This document shows, in pieces, positions 26,001-36,200 of a DNA stretch of 64,000 bases. The notes under the pieces were generated by a model. The model was not told the origin of the DNA and searched no databases. It saw only the letters and a program-made list of their open reading frames with translations. The position numbers were made by a program, and so were the translations under genes. The DNA is from Scolanthus callimorphus (lineage: Eukaryota; Cnidaria; Anthozoa; Actiniaria; Edwardsiidae). The DNA lies in contig CM066916.1 of NCBI GenBank assembly GCA_033964015.1, positions 12,998,501 through 13,062,500 of the forward strand, given 5' to 3'. How positions within the stretch are numbered: position 1 is the stretch's first letter; the number at the start of each line of letters is the position of its first letter.

Positions 26001-29000
26001 TAGTTGAAGCTCAAGTAAAAAAAAAATCGGACGAGTTTAATTTCGGCGAACGAAACTACAAAGCTAGTGTTCGAAAATAAAACCGCTTAAAAATATTTTA
26101 AGCGTCCGAAATTTTAATCGTCTGAATTTTTTTACTGCACGTTCTAAACACATGTAAACAAGAGCACGACTCTGACCAGTGATGAAAAAGTAAAATACTT
26201 TTATCCAGTTTCGAACTTTACATATGGGTTTTAACATAGATGTTATTTATTTATTTATATCGGTGTAATCGAGCTATAAAATAGGGTATACGTTGTGCTA
26301 CCAGTTGCATATCAAAAGAAAGAATTCTACTCGCTATGCGCACTTTAGAGAAACTGCAAGTGTTAATGCTTTTTTATATGAAAAGTTAACATCCGAAATA
26401 AAACGTCCAAAATTACACCGTTAGAATTTTTTTGCGAGTAATGTAGTTGGCATCTGATTGGTGGATTAAAACAAATACCTTGACCAATAGGAATCAACCT
26501 GCTTTAATTAACATTTCTGTACTTACTTGCCCGATGCAGTGTAGTCACAATATACCACTAAAGAGAGGGAGAGGGGGGAGAGGACAAAACATGGAGTACT
26601 ACTCCATGGAGTACCCTTTTGGAGTACCTAAAATGGAGTACCCCTAAAAAGTGCCCATGATCATTTCCATGTACGTACCTTTATTCATTTCAAGCGTGAA
26701 TGCTCATCGATGTTCAAGTATTAAAGTTCAGCGATTTTGGCCGCCATCTTGAAATTTAGATGTTGGTACTTTAAGTACGGATCCTGAACTGAAGTGTATC
26801 ATGTTATGCACCAGTCAAAGTAAACCCCGACCCTGCACCATCACCAGCTATCCGCACCATCACCAGCTATCCACACTATCATCACCTATCCACACCATCA
26901 CCAGCTATCCATTTTATCACCAGCTATCCACACCAACAGCTATCCACGCTATCACCAGCTATCATCACCTATCCACACTATCAACAGCTATCCAAGCCAT
27001 ATTCACCTATCAACATGCACTATCATCACTATCATGGATAGGTGACGATAGTGGGGATAGCTGATGATGGTGTGGATAGTTGGTGACAGTGTGGATAGGT
27101 GATGATGGTGTGGATAGGTGATGACAGTATGGATAGGTGATGATGGTGTGGATAGGTGATGATAGTGTGCATAGCTGTTGATATTGTGGATAGGTGATGA
27201 TAGTGCGGATAGCTGGTGATGGTGTGGAAAGGTGACGATGAAAGTGTGGATTGGTGACGATGGTGTGGATAGGTGATGATGGTGTGGATAGCAGATGATG
27301 GTGTGTATAGCGGATGATGGTGTGGATAGCTGTTGATGGTGTGGATAGGTGATGATGGTGTGTGGATAGCTGTTGATTGTGTCAATAGGTGATGATAACA
27401 GGTCAAAACAACCTAGAATTGCATTTGTCTAACACTTAAAAGGTTTTTCTCTCAACCTGGAGGATTATTTTGATTATTACAGGCAAATGTGCTGTGTTTT
27501 TTACGGTTACAATTTTTATTTGTTTTAGCGTGCGAGAACCCCTTTTATTATATGGCAACGATAGTACGCGCGCTCTAATTGGCTAACGAGCGGGCGTAAC
27601 TCTCCGTAATGCCCACGGGCATTATGGAAATTCTTAATGCCCGCTCGCAGTTCACGACTGACAAAAAATCATTTCCTTGAAATAACAAAAATTCAAAAAG
27701 AAGATTTTCAGCGCAATTCACAACAAGGAATACATGAAACAGTATAACACAAATCTAACTTGTGACAAGAGGAAAATAAAGGCCTGAATATCAGAAATGA
27801 CCTGTTTACAAAAGCAAACAAAGCCAAAAAGTTACTCTAAGAAATTCGAGTCTATCCGGAGAAATTGAAAACTTAAGGGAGTCAAAATAGCAGCAACAAA
27901 AGATAAAAGCTACATGTAAAGTCAAAATTTAATGGGAATTCAAGAAACTTGAGAACTAAAAATAATAACAGAAAGCGAGTTCAAACTTTGTGCTTACCGA
28001 TACTGATAGTGAAGTCGTTGATTTCTTTTCGCTCTCTCCATCTCCTCGAGTTAAAATTTCATTCTTACTTGACGTTTGCTTTTGCACAAAAGCCGGCTAA
28101 AATAACCATTGCAATTTTCTGGAGGATAGCTTGTGAAGTATCTTCTTCAGGTTTAACTCTTCTTCCGTATTTATTAAAGACTGTTTCCTAGTGCAAAAGG
28201 AGCAATGTTTTCCCCAATGGTGCTAAAAAAAAGTTGAGCTGACGTCGAAGACTTGCTTCCCGGTTTTGCCGTTTGAAACTTCTGTAACTTAACTCCCTCA
28301 AAAGTTTCTCATAAATGACTAAACAACATTATAAAATATCTGTAAAAGAAAGGATTCCGAGGTATTTGACATCCATAAGAGATTGATTACATTAGATCAA
28401 GTCTGGCGTGGTTTGTTTTATCAGTTTGACTCAGTCAGAGAATGAAAAACTCTGAATGAACTCGAGCGCGACGCGGGCGCGTGTCTGAGTTATTTCGGCG
28501 GGAAAATGAACGAGGCGACTTCCGGTTCGTAAAACGTTTGTAGAAAAAGTGCCATATAATAAACAACTTACTAACCTCGACCGTTCGGGCATTACGTGAA
28601 ATATCAAACCTCGGTTTTGGCGTATCAACCTCGCTATCGCTCGGTCGATACGCCAAAACCTCAGTTTGATATTTCACGTAATGCCCTCACTCTCGGTTAG
28701 TAAGTAGTTATTAATGATGATGGTGTGGATAGGTGTGAAGATGTATGTAGATGTTGTACTAACCGATACTAAGTGATGCATACTTGAAGTACCAACCGCT
28801 AAATTTCAAGATGGCGGCCAAAATCGCTGAACTTTAATACTTGAACATCGATGAGCATTCACGCTTGAAATAAACAAAGGTGCGTACATGGAAATGACAC
28901 GGACACTTTTCAGGGGTACTCCATTTTAGGTACTCCAAAGGGTACTCCATGGAGTAGTACTCCATGTTTTGTCCTCTCCCGGGAGAGGGAGAGAAAAAAA

Positions 29001-29650
29001 GAACATGTCAAACTTTAATAAAATTTGCATTTAGCTGTAAGGGGAAAATGATAAATCTACCATTATAGTTTAGCTCTAGCTACTACAACAATGTTTAGGT
29101 GAGATAAGAAGCCATCATTGTTTTCTCTTATGACATACTGCTGTTTTATGTTATTTTGTGTTCAATATTGCCATAGATGCATGTCCAAGAAGTCATCTAA
29201 AACCTGGTATAAAGTCATAGGGGGTCTCTGCAGAAACCTATTGATGCTAAAAGCTGATTTTCCCATAGCAAAAGAATGTGAAATTTTCAGAATTTCAATG
29301 GCTATCCATGGGAAATTCTGGAATAATAGCTTCTCATTGGGGAATTTAGCTTAATTTTCACATCCATTCAATGGTTTCTGCTAAAATTCCCTGTAAGTAC
29401 GGTGAATATAATTTGCAATACCTTCCTTTTGGCCATATGGTCCATCGAAGACTGTGTCCCTTCCCATCACATTAGCATCAATGTACTCCAACAAAGGTGG
29501 CATAATCTCTTCCTCAGATTCGCCAGTCCGTGACTTAGCTCTTTGTATGGGTCCACTGTCTGTCTTTATAGTGACTTTCATTTTGATCCCTCCATCCTCT
29601 GACTCAGATTCGGATGTGAGTGGACGATGGATGTGATTTGTGGTTGTCAT
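14052..29650 (-). CDS. Class-V PLP-dependent aminotransferase / cysteine-desulfurase-like protein, 17 exons
   Basis: Fold-type I PLP enzyme of the aminotransferase class-V family. Exons, in transcript order: 29650-29422, 26557-26527, 25880-25764, 25448-25319, 24343-24278, 22836-22771, 21770-21592, 21338-21280, 21201-21128, 20128-20018, 19662-19616, 18916-18712, 17887-17823, 17197-17153, 16740-16629, 15731-15573, 14303-14052. All junctions are GT-AG and in phase; 1947 nt give 648 aa. ATG 29648-29650 is the first after an in-frame TAG. Seen: DTVFDGPYG near residue 70, VVYCDYTASG, THTTTT, the PLP-phosphate loop GSGTTSAINKL (~145-155), EHHSN (177-181), the PLP-ring Asp in FWDYASAGPY (D255), the Schiff-base Lys in SPHKFVGG (K284), and GGCACAGPY with Cys430/Cys432 where desulfurases carry their catalytic Cys loop. 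The ~200 residues after this have no domain I recognise. The reaction is unproven: Cys/Sec lyase, epimerase or transaminase chemistry are all possible. No signal peptide is evident. The first ~50 residues are acidic and low-complexity (SESESEDGG). Confidence 0.9.
15033..15174. mobile_element. MITE family T1, copy A (tagagcagatttcg ends)
   Basis: Begins tagagcagacttcgtatgac and ends cacacgaaatctgttcta. The interior is rich in gcggcac/ggtcgcgg, with the shared core aacctggcctgctgta. Sits on a TA. The same family recurs at 20484-20622, 22355-22532 and 38787-38977. Non-autonomous; a TA target suggests Tc1/mariner-type mobilisation (inference). Confidence 0.7.
15835..16045. repeat. Cluster of tctcgccttatct repeats
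   Basis: The motif ttatctcgccttatctcgc and close variants appear at least six times in 200 bp, and once inverted (gcgagataaggg) near 16030. It lies in the intron between the last-but-two aminotransferase exons. It may be a palindromic element with repeated ends. Confidence 0.5.
16095..16420. mobile_element. MITE family T2, copy 1
   Basis: agaaaataacacctattttt, gtgcgcattctgattggtta, gtcgcgcgtgtgtatgttat and the internal palindrome cttgaaagacac ... gtgtctttcaag. Near-identical to 59357-59863. This copy lacks the outer ends agtataattactcaag seen in the other. In an aminotransferase intron. Confidence 0.7.
16763..16995. mobile_element. Foldback element with a tRNA-like core
   Basis: The left arm (ttacatgttgccacccgatt, cagatcatgtgatgattcct) is mirrored at 16930-16995 (aggaatcatcacatgatctg, gggtggcaac). 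On the minus strand the loop between the arms reads like a tRNA gene: an A-box-like tggctcagcgttacagcgc and a B box gggttcgactc. It may be a tRNA-derived SINE head, or a degenerate tRNA captured between inverted arms. It lies in the intron between exons 14 and 15 of the aminotransferase gene. Confidence 0.5.
18990..19565. mobile_element. MITE family T3 with multiple internal units, copy 1
   Basis: Ends ggtgaggtaaaacgggcaac and ttttacctcgccttta. Between them, units with caacaatgttgcgcgacaag, ttgtttggtcaggtgg and gcatgttgcaagtt recur several times in alternating orientation. A second, shorter copy is at 24940-25175. Both are in aminotransferase introns. Confidence 0.65.
19788..19970. mobile_element. 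Palindromic MITE (agggcctgttcgcatg ends)
   Basis: Left gggcctgttcgcatggggcg plus agatatctcgggggatagg; right ctacccccgaaatatcccgc plus catgtgaccaggtcctta. An internal gagatatctcgg/ccgagatatcttgg palindrome is present. Non-coding. Confidence 0.6.
20484..20622. mobile_element. MITE family T1, copy B (left end degraded)
   Basis: The right end catttcacagtcataggaaa/tctgctcta and the core ggcacggaacctggcctgct match the other copies; the left ~20 bp have diverged. In the intron after aminotransferase exon 9. Confidence 0.65.
22154..22346. mobile_element. MITE with 9-10-bp target duplication (Mutator-like)
   Basis: Ends tagactgcttgcagtcc and ggactgcaagtagtcta; inner arms gtccgtgaaaacgagcgcgc and gcgcgctcgttttcacggac. 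The direct repeat aatgatacta flanks it (22144-22153 and 22347-22356). Immediately beyond the right duplication starts a family T1 element, so two insertions are back to back. Confidence 0.75.
22355..22532. mobile_element. MITE family T1, copy C
   Basis: Ends tagagcagatttcgtatgac and gtcatgcgaaatctgcccta with internal gtaccgcgccgcgaccgtac. Abuts the element 22154-22346. Confidence 0.7.
23276..23702. mobile_element. Two head-to-tail palindromic MITEs (acccagagctccccggctcg)
   Basis: The first palindrome spans about 23276-23490 and the second about 23491-23702. Each begins with cattctcg(t)acccagagct and ends with the inverse agctctgggt(t/a)cgagaatg, with gcatgcgc and gattggct inside. A truncated relative is at 5745-5870 in a P450 intron. 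In the aminotransferase intron between exons 5 and 6. Confidence 0.7.
23813..24083. mobile_element. MITE (taccactgtgtgcattgcta ends)
   Basis: Left taccactgtgtgcattgcta followed by cgcgacctt, then tgcgatgggcgattttac. Right aaaatcgcccatcgcagca, then gaggtcgcgtagcaatgcat and acagtggta. Well-matched terminal inverted repeats of about 60 bp. Confidence 0.7.
24462..24603. mobile_element. Short near-perfect palindrome (hairpin MITE)
   Basis: agcacaactttctatgactt ... cgatgttgggaga pairs with tctcccaacatcac ... aagtcatagaacgttgtgct. Arms of about 65 bp, little spacer. Confidence 0.7.
24940..25175. mobile_element. MITE family T3, copy 2
   Basis: Ends gagaggtaaaacgggcaac and aattttacctcgccttta; shares gcgtcgttattttccaa, caacatgc and gcaacaatgttgcgcgacaa with copy 1 at 18990-19565. 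Confidence 0.65.
26821..27402. repeat. Inverted minisatellite inside the Mutator-like element
   Basis: Units of about 18 bp (ctatccacaccatcaccag and variants) run forward to about 27030. They then switch to the reverse complement (ggtgatgatggtgtggatag) until about 27402. The two blocks together can fold into a long imperfect hairpin. Confidence 0.8.
28559..28712. repeat. Palindrome nested in the Mutator-like element
   Basis: acttactaacc, gggcattacgtgaaatatca and ttttggcgtatc on the left are mirrored by gatacgccaaaa, tgatatttcacgtaatgccc and ggttagtaagt on the right. Probably a separate MITE inserted in the element. Confidence 0.65.
29224..29393. mobile_element. Diverged MITE, related to 60482-60654
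   Basis: tctgcagaaacct ... agctgattttcccat at left and aatttagctt ... atggtttctgctaaaattcc at right. It shares end sequence and the centre atggctatccatggg with the better preserved copy at 60482-60654. It lies 30 nt downstream (in transcript direction) of the donor of aminotransferase exon 1. Confidence 0.55.
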
Positions 29651-30603
29651 GGTGACGTTTAATGTCTGATGCTCCTAACAATTGAAATAGGTCTGAGGAG
29701 ATGTCTCACTTTTTACTTATAAGCTTCATGTTAATTCAGTTGGCACTTTTGGTCATGCTAAAGCTAGAGCAATGACAAAAGACTGGCAAAGGGCAAAGCA
29801 TGTTCGAAAAGCTATGGGCCTTGGCATAGTTGGTCGCCTCTACTAACTATGAGGAAAAAACATGACATTGAACTGCAGGTCGAGTACATGCTTTTCAATA
29901 TCCACAATATTTTTCAGTCCATGCTTTGCTCTTTCTGCAACAACAACAAGAGGTGAAAGGAAAATTCTGAATTCCACAGGAACTGACAACCCATACCCAA
30001 CATCCTACATATGAGCAAGGGCTACATATTATACGTGCCAACTCTCCCGCTTTTGGCGGGAGACTCCCACTTTTCAATTTTTTCTCCCGCTTGAATTTCA
30101 GAGATTTTCTCTCATGTTCCCTTGTATCTCCCGCCAATATTTCTGGGAGAATTGCAAGTCTCCTGCTTCTCATTTACTTGAGGTTGGCATCTCTGACATA
30201 TGGCTATTGAAGGATGGCAGAACAATTACAAACTGCGGGAGGTTTATTTTCTAAAGCAATGTGTGAGGTAGGCTATATTACAGAAAATGAAGGAGAAAAG
30301 TTTAAAAGTGGGGGAGCCACAGAGGCAGGGGTGGATCCAGATATTTTGGACGGGAGGTCACTTTACCATTACCTGCCAACCCAGCTTCATCAAAAATCTT
30401 GAGATTCTCTTTCATGTGGCAGGTAAATACAGAAAATGTATGAAAAATTCCTGAGAGTGACAATGCGGGTGAAATACAGTAAATGTATTAAAATTTTCAC
30501 AATCGATATACAGGTGACTCTTCAAAATCTTGTGACACCTGCCTAATGTGGGTGATTTGACAGCTACTGTATGCTTTACCCAAGGAGGAGGTACTACTAC
30601 AGC

Positions 30604-30847
30604 CGATTGCATTTGACTGTTTAACCCAAACAGTTTGCACGTTACGTTTGAATGTTTGAACATTGCGTTGTGAGAGAAAAAGTGAGACGTTTCTAAGGGC
30701 AACCGCCATGTTTATATTCACTGACCAATCAGAGAAAACAGAACTCTTTGGTCCTCCATAGAAACGTCTCATTCCCCTAGAAAGGCAATGTTCCAACGTT
30801 CAAACATAACGTACAAACTGTTGGGGTTAAACAGTCAAACGCAATCA
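30604..30847. mobile_element. MITE (gattgcatttgactgtttaa ends)
   Basis: Left gattgcatttgactgtttaa, then cagtttgcacgttacgtttg. Right caaacataacgtacaaactg, then ttaaacagtcaaacgcaatc. Middle gagacgtttct/agaaacgtctc. Clear palindromic transposon. Confidence 0.7.
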
Positions 30848-32960
30848 ACTGTATGACATAGGATAAGCATAACATCCAAAGTGCTCACATATTTCTCATT
30901 AAATTTTATCTGAAAGGGGTGGGGGAAGGCAATGGACCCCTGGCCCCTCCCATATAGATCTGCTGGTGGGTGGTTTATGGAATGAGACCTGTCGAGACCT
31001 GATAATGTACAGTTCAATGACATCTCTCAGTACACCAGCCAGCTACATTGCATAATAACAATTTTCAACCTCAACACTCATGTATTATGTATAAGTCTCA
31101 AGATTATAGATCTTACAGATCTACATTACGTTTTATGGAGTTTCATGCATTAACTTGATTTTAAAGACATTTAATCATGTGACTACAGAAGGTTGTTGGG
31201 GAATTTTTGAAATAATGGACATTTTTAACTTTATCACACAAAAATAATTATTTTAACTTTACCACACAAAAATAATTATTCAAAATTCCAAGTAAATAAT
31301 GTACTTCACTCATTTGTAAATCTGAGTATTTTGCCACAAAAGTACTCAACATTTATTAAGCCATTTATTGAATTTATTTAGGCTCTGTGGAGTAACCATT
31401 TTATTCAGGCCTTTCAATTAGTGTTATGGGGTTTTCCAGGGATGCCAACCCTAGGGCTTCAAAAATCTGGAGACTGCCTTGAAATGGCAAAATTTCCTGA
31501 AATTTTACCAGTCATCTTGAATTTTTCCTGGGAGACATAGCGCAAAATCTTGAGGAAAACCGGAGAGATGACATTCTCTGGTCACTTTTAATATGACATC
31601 CCAAAAGAGTATTGCCTACTATGTATCTCCAGTGGTGTTACTTGGAAACTTTCTCTACAAAAGGAAAGATTTTAGAAAATCTGGACAGAATTTAGGATAT
31701 TTAAACATACCCATATATATTTTGCAGGTGATTGTATTGAGTATGGTGCAACTAATTTATTCATTATTTGGCACTTTGGCAAGAAACCAATTAAATTACT
31801 TTTTTCAAACCCTTTGGTTTTTCCAAAGTCATGTGAGTTGTAAAGTAAAATATGTAAATGCTGACACGGCGATGGAAGAAATTATTATTATTCAGCTCAT
31901 TGATAAACGTGAAGTTTTACTCGGACTACCTGTGGTGTAAGTTTGTTAATATAGTGCAAAAAAGAAGAAAGAAAACTGAGCAAGACATGCATGAAATTTG
32001 TCACGTTCCTTTCGACACGTAGTTTCTACTTCCTCCAGCCACAGAAAACTAAAGTAGGTTTGTGGGATGAATATCCTGCGCCGTCGAATTATGACTCAAT
32101 ACGTATCTCTGAAAAGCCCGCGCCTCCAAAAATACCATTCTAAATGCCATACGTAATCGTATATGTTGGAACTCGATATTTATTCGCCATTGACAAATAG
32201 ACTGCAATATCACCCAGCTCTGTGCAAAGGCACTGTAGGGTTTTTGAGAAGTATCTACACAGTTTGAAAAAATTATAGATGGAAACATATGGCCAAAGCA
32301 TAAGGTCCTTGATGTGAGATGCAATGACAGGAAAATGCTTCGAGCAACTACTAAGTTATATAGCTTCGGTGATCGCAGCTGTTGGTTTTAACTCTTCTAT
32401 TTTGCAACAAATAAACTGCTTCTCAGAGAATTAGAACTGCAGTGAAACTGTGAATATTTTCGGCCAATATTTTAGATTTTTTAGCTGTTTGTAAGCGTCA
32501 TAACAACGTTTCAATTTCATACCAAGACGAATTTTGTTAAATTTGACAATCGGCACGCGACAGCAAAAGTGCAACCTCTTTGCTCTCGCCAAAATGTATC
32601 ATTCTAACAAAATATTCCTACTAATACAGAAACATTCTACCCCATATCGACTCCCCTACTTGATTAACTGCGCAAAACATAACACTAATTGCATAATTTT
32701 AAATAACAAGGGTACAAGCACAAAACACGGTTTCGCCTCTCAAATGTCAGTGTCACTTGTCGATTTATTTGAAACACATCAGTTCACGCTTAATTTCACT
32801 TACCTATTTAAAATATCTCGTAGAGCAGCAAACTCAGCATGCTGGTGGCTAAGAATGAGCAATAGTTTATCTAATTGCGTTGGATAATAATAAAATTCTC
32901 ACCAATAGTTGCTTGCCAAGTTCTTGAAAGTTATTTCGGTTCCAGAATCATGTAGTATCA

Positions 32961-32968
32961 TGACGTCA
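32961..32968. promoter_or_regulatory. Candidate CRE (TGACGTCA) upstream of MED25
   Basis: A perfect palindromic CRE/ATF site lies about 240 bp before the MED25 start codon, with further cctacgtc half sites at 32970-32990. The position fits a promoter element, but TGACGTCA also occurs in a repeat family in this window (5330, 36775), so it may be coincidental. Confidence 0.3.
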
Positions 32969-33202
32969 CCCTACGTCGAACCCTACGTCACGATTTCGGA
33001 AATGCCATTGCGGTCTGCCTGTGTTTTTTTTCTCACATCTTTACCACCTCCCCCCCTGGGGGATAATTTAGACTCTTCTTCCCGCTTTTCCAGTTCGGGG
33101 AAAGTTTGCTTTGGGGATTCTGATTTCCTTGCTTCTATTTGTGTTTTTATTTGGGGCATTCCCACGAGGAAGTGTTCCATAACCATGAACGAGGGCTAGC
33201 AG

Positions 33203-36200
33203 ATGATTTCCGCTTCAAATATGGTGGTTGCGGACTCACAGAATCTAGAAAGTGAAGTTGTTTTTGTGGTGGAGGGCACAGCAAGTTTATTGCCTTACTT
33301 CGAGACGTTACGGAAAGAGTATCTCGACGCTATTATTGAGTAAGTATGAAGCCCAATAAGTCAGAAAGACTAAGGACTAACTGACTAGAGTTTTGAGTGG
33401 CTTACTAAAGGGCTTTGAGCTAGAGAAGAAAGCATTTCATTGAATAACCCAACGACACTTGTTCGTTTTAGCATTTGTCTTTCACTGATCGGTCACTTTG
33501 GCGCTTCTTTTATTTTGAGGGGTTAATCAAATGGGAATTTCTCTATTTTCTCGATCAACATTCAAACAACCTTGCTTTAAAATGTGCTTAACGAGATAAT
33601 ACTTGAGTCGTTTGAGTGTAGTTCACTGGCCAAACATGATGTTCGAAATGCGTTCGAATGTGTTCGAATTATCGTAAAGTCGATTTACATGTAGGTTTCA
33701 GAAGTGATCAAATGAATTGTTATAAGCTAGAATGTTTATAGATACTATTAACAGCAAGATATATGCAACACTCAGGTTATATCTGATAACTTCCTTTATC
33801 ACATGATTACATGATATCAACCAATTCCTCTTTTCGACTACTTGTTATCTTTCAGGTTAGTGAGTGTTTTGATAACTGTCTAAAAAATATTTGTCAAATT
33901 ATGCATATTATCCATCGATAAATTGCACAACCAGTATAATTATTATTATGTCAAGTAATTTTGTCTTCCACGTTGTTGATGATTACACTGGTGTCGAAAG
34001 AGAAAGGGACTTACATGTAATCCCATTGGTAAAGGCCTGTACAGTGGAGCTCAAATGAAAAAAGTAATAAATGGATGGCATATCATGATCAGTCGAAGAA
34101 GAACACTCTTTATTTACACATTTGCCCCTAGCTGATTGCCACAAGGTGCACATGGACTAACTAAATTATAATAAAAACAACAAGAGAACCAGGAAATATT
34201 TATTTTTTCTTGTTTATGAAAAGAAGCTCACAAAATTGTGCTCAGTATCATCCAAAGTACATGATTGAGAACTGTCGAGTTAATGTATCATGAAGTATCC
34301 GGTTCCTAGAAAGTTGGTTAATGCTAATAACCTATGGATAAATAAGATTCTCATCCAATCAGATGTCCAGAATAGCCACAGAGTTAACCCTAGGTAGTGT
34401 TAACTAACTTTCTAGGAACTGGGGCACTAAATAAAGCATGACTTGTATTCAGACTGTTTTGATATAACCAGAACAGACTGTTTTGTCTAACAACTGGATG
34501 GACATAGTTTGTGTGATGGTTGAATTATTGTAAATAATTTGGGATTCCCTAAGGTGAAAATAGCTTTATCACATTATGGCTTAATAAGTCTACACCCAAA
34601 ACAGTTGATCATGTGGTACGGTACATAAGCAACCCGTCACGTGGTACAAAAAAAGTTGATCACGCAATCAATTTCAGACTGCCGCCGGCGGGCAGAAAAA
34701 TCGAGAGGTGTAATGGTCTACTGGGAAGAGTAGTAAGCAGTTGCTTCAGATATGTTCTTTTAATATGAAATCGTATGGTGCCAGGGCATTTGTCATGTGT
34801 ACCCAGCTCTGGAATGCACATCCACAAGAGCCGAGGGAGTGCAGTCTTTAGAAAGTTTCAAGAATGTTCTGAAGACCTTATTTAGGAAGCATATTTTTTG
34901 GCTTAATGGATGTTTTTGAGCTTGATGGACACTAATCACTGATAAAACCAAATATTACAGTATTAGTAAATGTGTTTTATTCCACTTTAGTTATTTGATT
35001 TTGATTTGGATGTATAGCTTGTAAAGCACAAGTGGGCTTTTGGGGAATTCACGCTATAGAAATAATTATAATATTATTATAAAATTGCAACGTTTGGCAA
35101 ACTTTGATTGAATATTGACCAAGATAATTATTTTAAATTGATCATATTTTTTGCAATAAAATTTGGACAGGCATTGACCCAGTGTCCATTTGGCCTTGTT
35201 TTGATGTTTTTGCTTATAGATTTCTTTGTACAAAATATGCTTCTAATATGATCACCACTCTTTGAAAATTCATATCCCGGCCAAACTTTGCAGTTTCACA
35301 CTCATATAAAATGATGTGCTTAATTATACTTATACTGGACCCTAGACTGTTTCCTTATAACTTTAAGATTTATTCACTATTAGCACAAGAAATGTGAGAA
35401 TTAAGGAGAATAAAATGTGACCTTGCAGCAGGGAGGGGAGGAAGGGAGGTAGGAGGAGGAACTTTTAAAAGTGACAGGGAGGTGCAAATAAAATTCCATG
35501 CCTGGTACTTTACTTGCAAAATCCCATGAACAATAAAAGAACACTAAAGTCTTGCTGCCTCACCCCAAAATATCCCCAAATTGTAAAATACCATACCTCA
35601 AGAAACTTCTTTCCAGTTGTTAATTATGTAAACCATGTTATTTATCTCAACAGATTTGTAAATGGCGAGTCCTTACAGAAAGCAAGCCATTTTTTTGGAG
35701 ATGAGGTACAGTGGAAAGGATCATAAGTATATTTATTTCCTATTTATTTTCAATACAGTCATTTGCTGTATTTTTCAATGGAAATGCCAGAGCAGGGCAT
35801 GATTTTTTTTGCTAGGCGCCATTGACCACTAATTTTTAAAAATTTACAAAATGCAAAGATTTAGTTGCCACATTAACATAGATCTCAGCTGAACTCAGAC
35901 CCTGTCCACACTACACCATTTTCAAACAAAAACGGATACTTTTTGCTCTGTTTTCAAAAAGATTTGTGTCCACACTTATTGTTTTCGCCATTTTCGGTGA
36001 TTGTTTTCAGCATTGTAGGATTGACGATAGCCGTATCCGGAGCAAAAAGTATCCGTTTTCGTTTGAAATCGGGGTAGTGTGTATAGGGTCTCAGAGAGCT
36101 GGGGTGCCTTTTGGCAACTTGCTGTAAAATGTTGGTTGCCTGGCCCCATACTAGTCCAATACTCTGACAAATTTATGCATGGTATTGTTCTTCTCCATTG

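Larger units (their letters stand above)
26574..28982. mobile_element. 2.4-kb Mutator-like non-autonomous element, ~200-bp TIRs
   Basis: Terminal repeats begin gggagaggacaaaacatgga, continue gtactactccatggagtac, and remain similar inward to gccgccatcttgaaattta (26576-26785 and about 28785-28980). The 11-bp direct repeat gagagggagag flanks it (26563-26573 and 28983-28993). No transposase is seen. The interior is an inverted minisatellite (26821-27402), AT-rich filler and a further palindrome (28559-28712). Long TIRs with a 9-11-bp duplication fit Mutator-like elements. The left boundary is 15 nt from the acceptor of aminotransferase exon 2. Confidence 0.85.
29651..33202. other. Spacer between divergent aminotransferase and MED25 genes
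   Basis: Contains the MITE at 30604-30847, partial repeats near 30030-30190 and 31430-31570 (both with gatgccaacc/ggttggcatc ends and gggag/ctcccgc motifs), AT-rich unique sequence, and a possible divergent upstream exon (33037-33186, see findings). No other gene is supported. Confidence 0.5.

Noticed and set aside
26240..26285. Minus-strand LDYTDI reading near 26270 as the missing DYTASG exon of the aminotransferase
   Set aside because: Lacks ASG and splice sites in phase; the correct exon with DYTASG is 26557-26527, with matching phases on both sides.
26801..27406. Ser/Thr/His-rich ORFs on both strands
   Set aside because: Reading of the inverted minisatellite (ctatccacaccatcaccag); no coding evidence.
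26561..27600. CRISPR-like array of regularly spaced short repeats
   Set aside because: The units are contiguous tandem repeats without unique spacers and switch orientation; the context is an animal intron.
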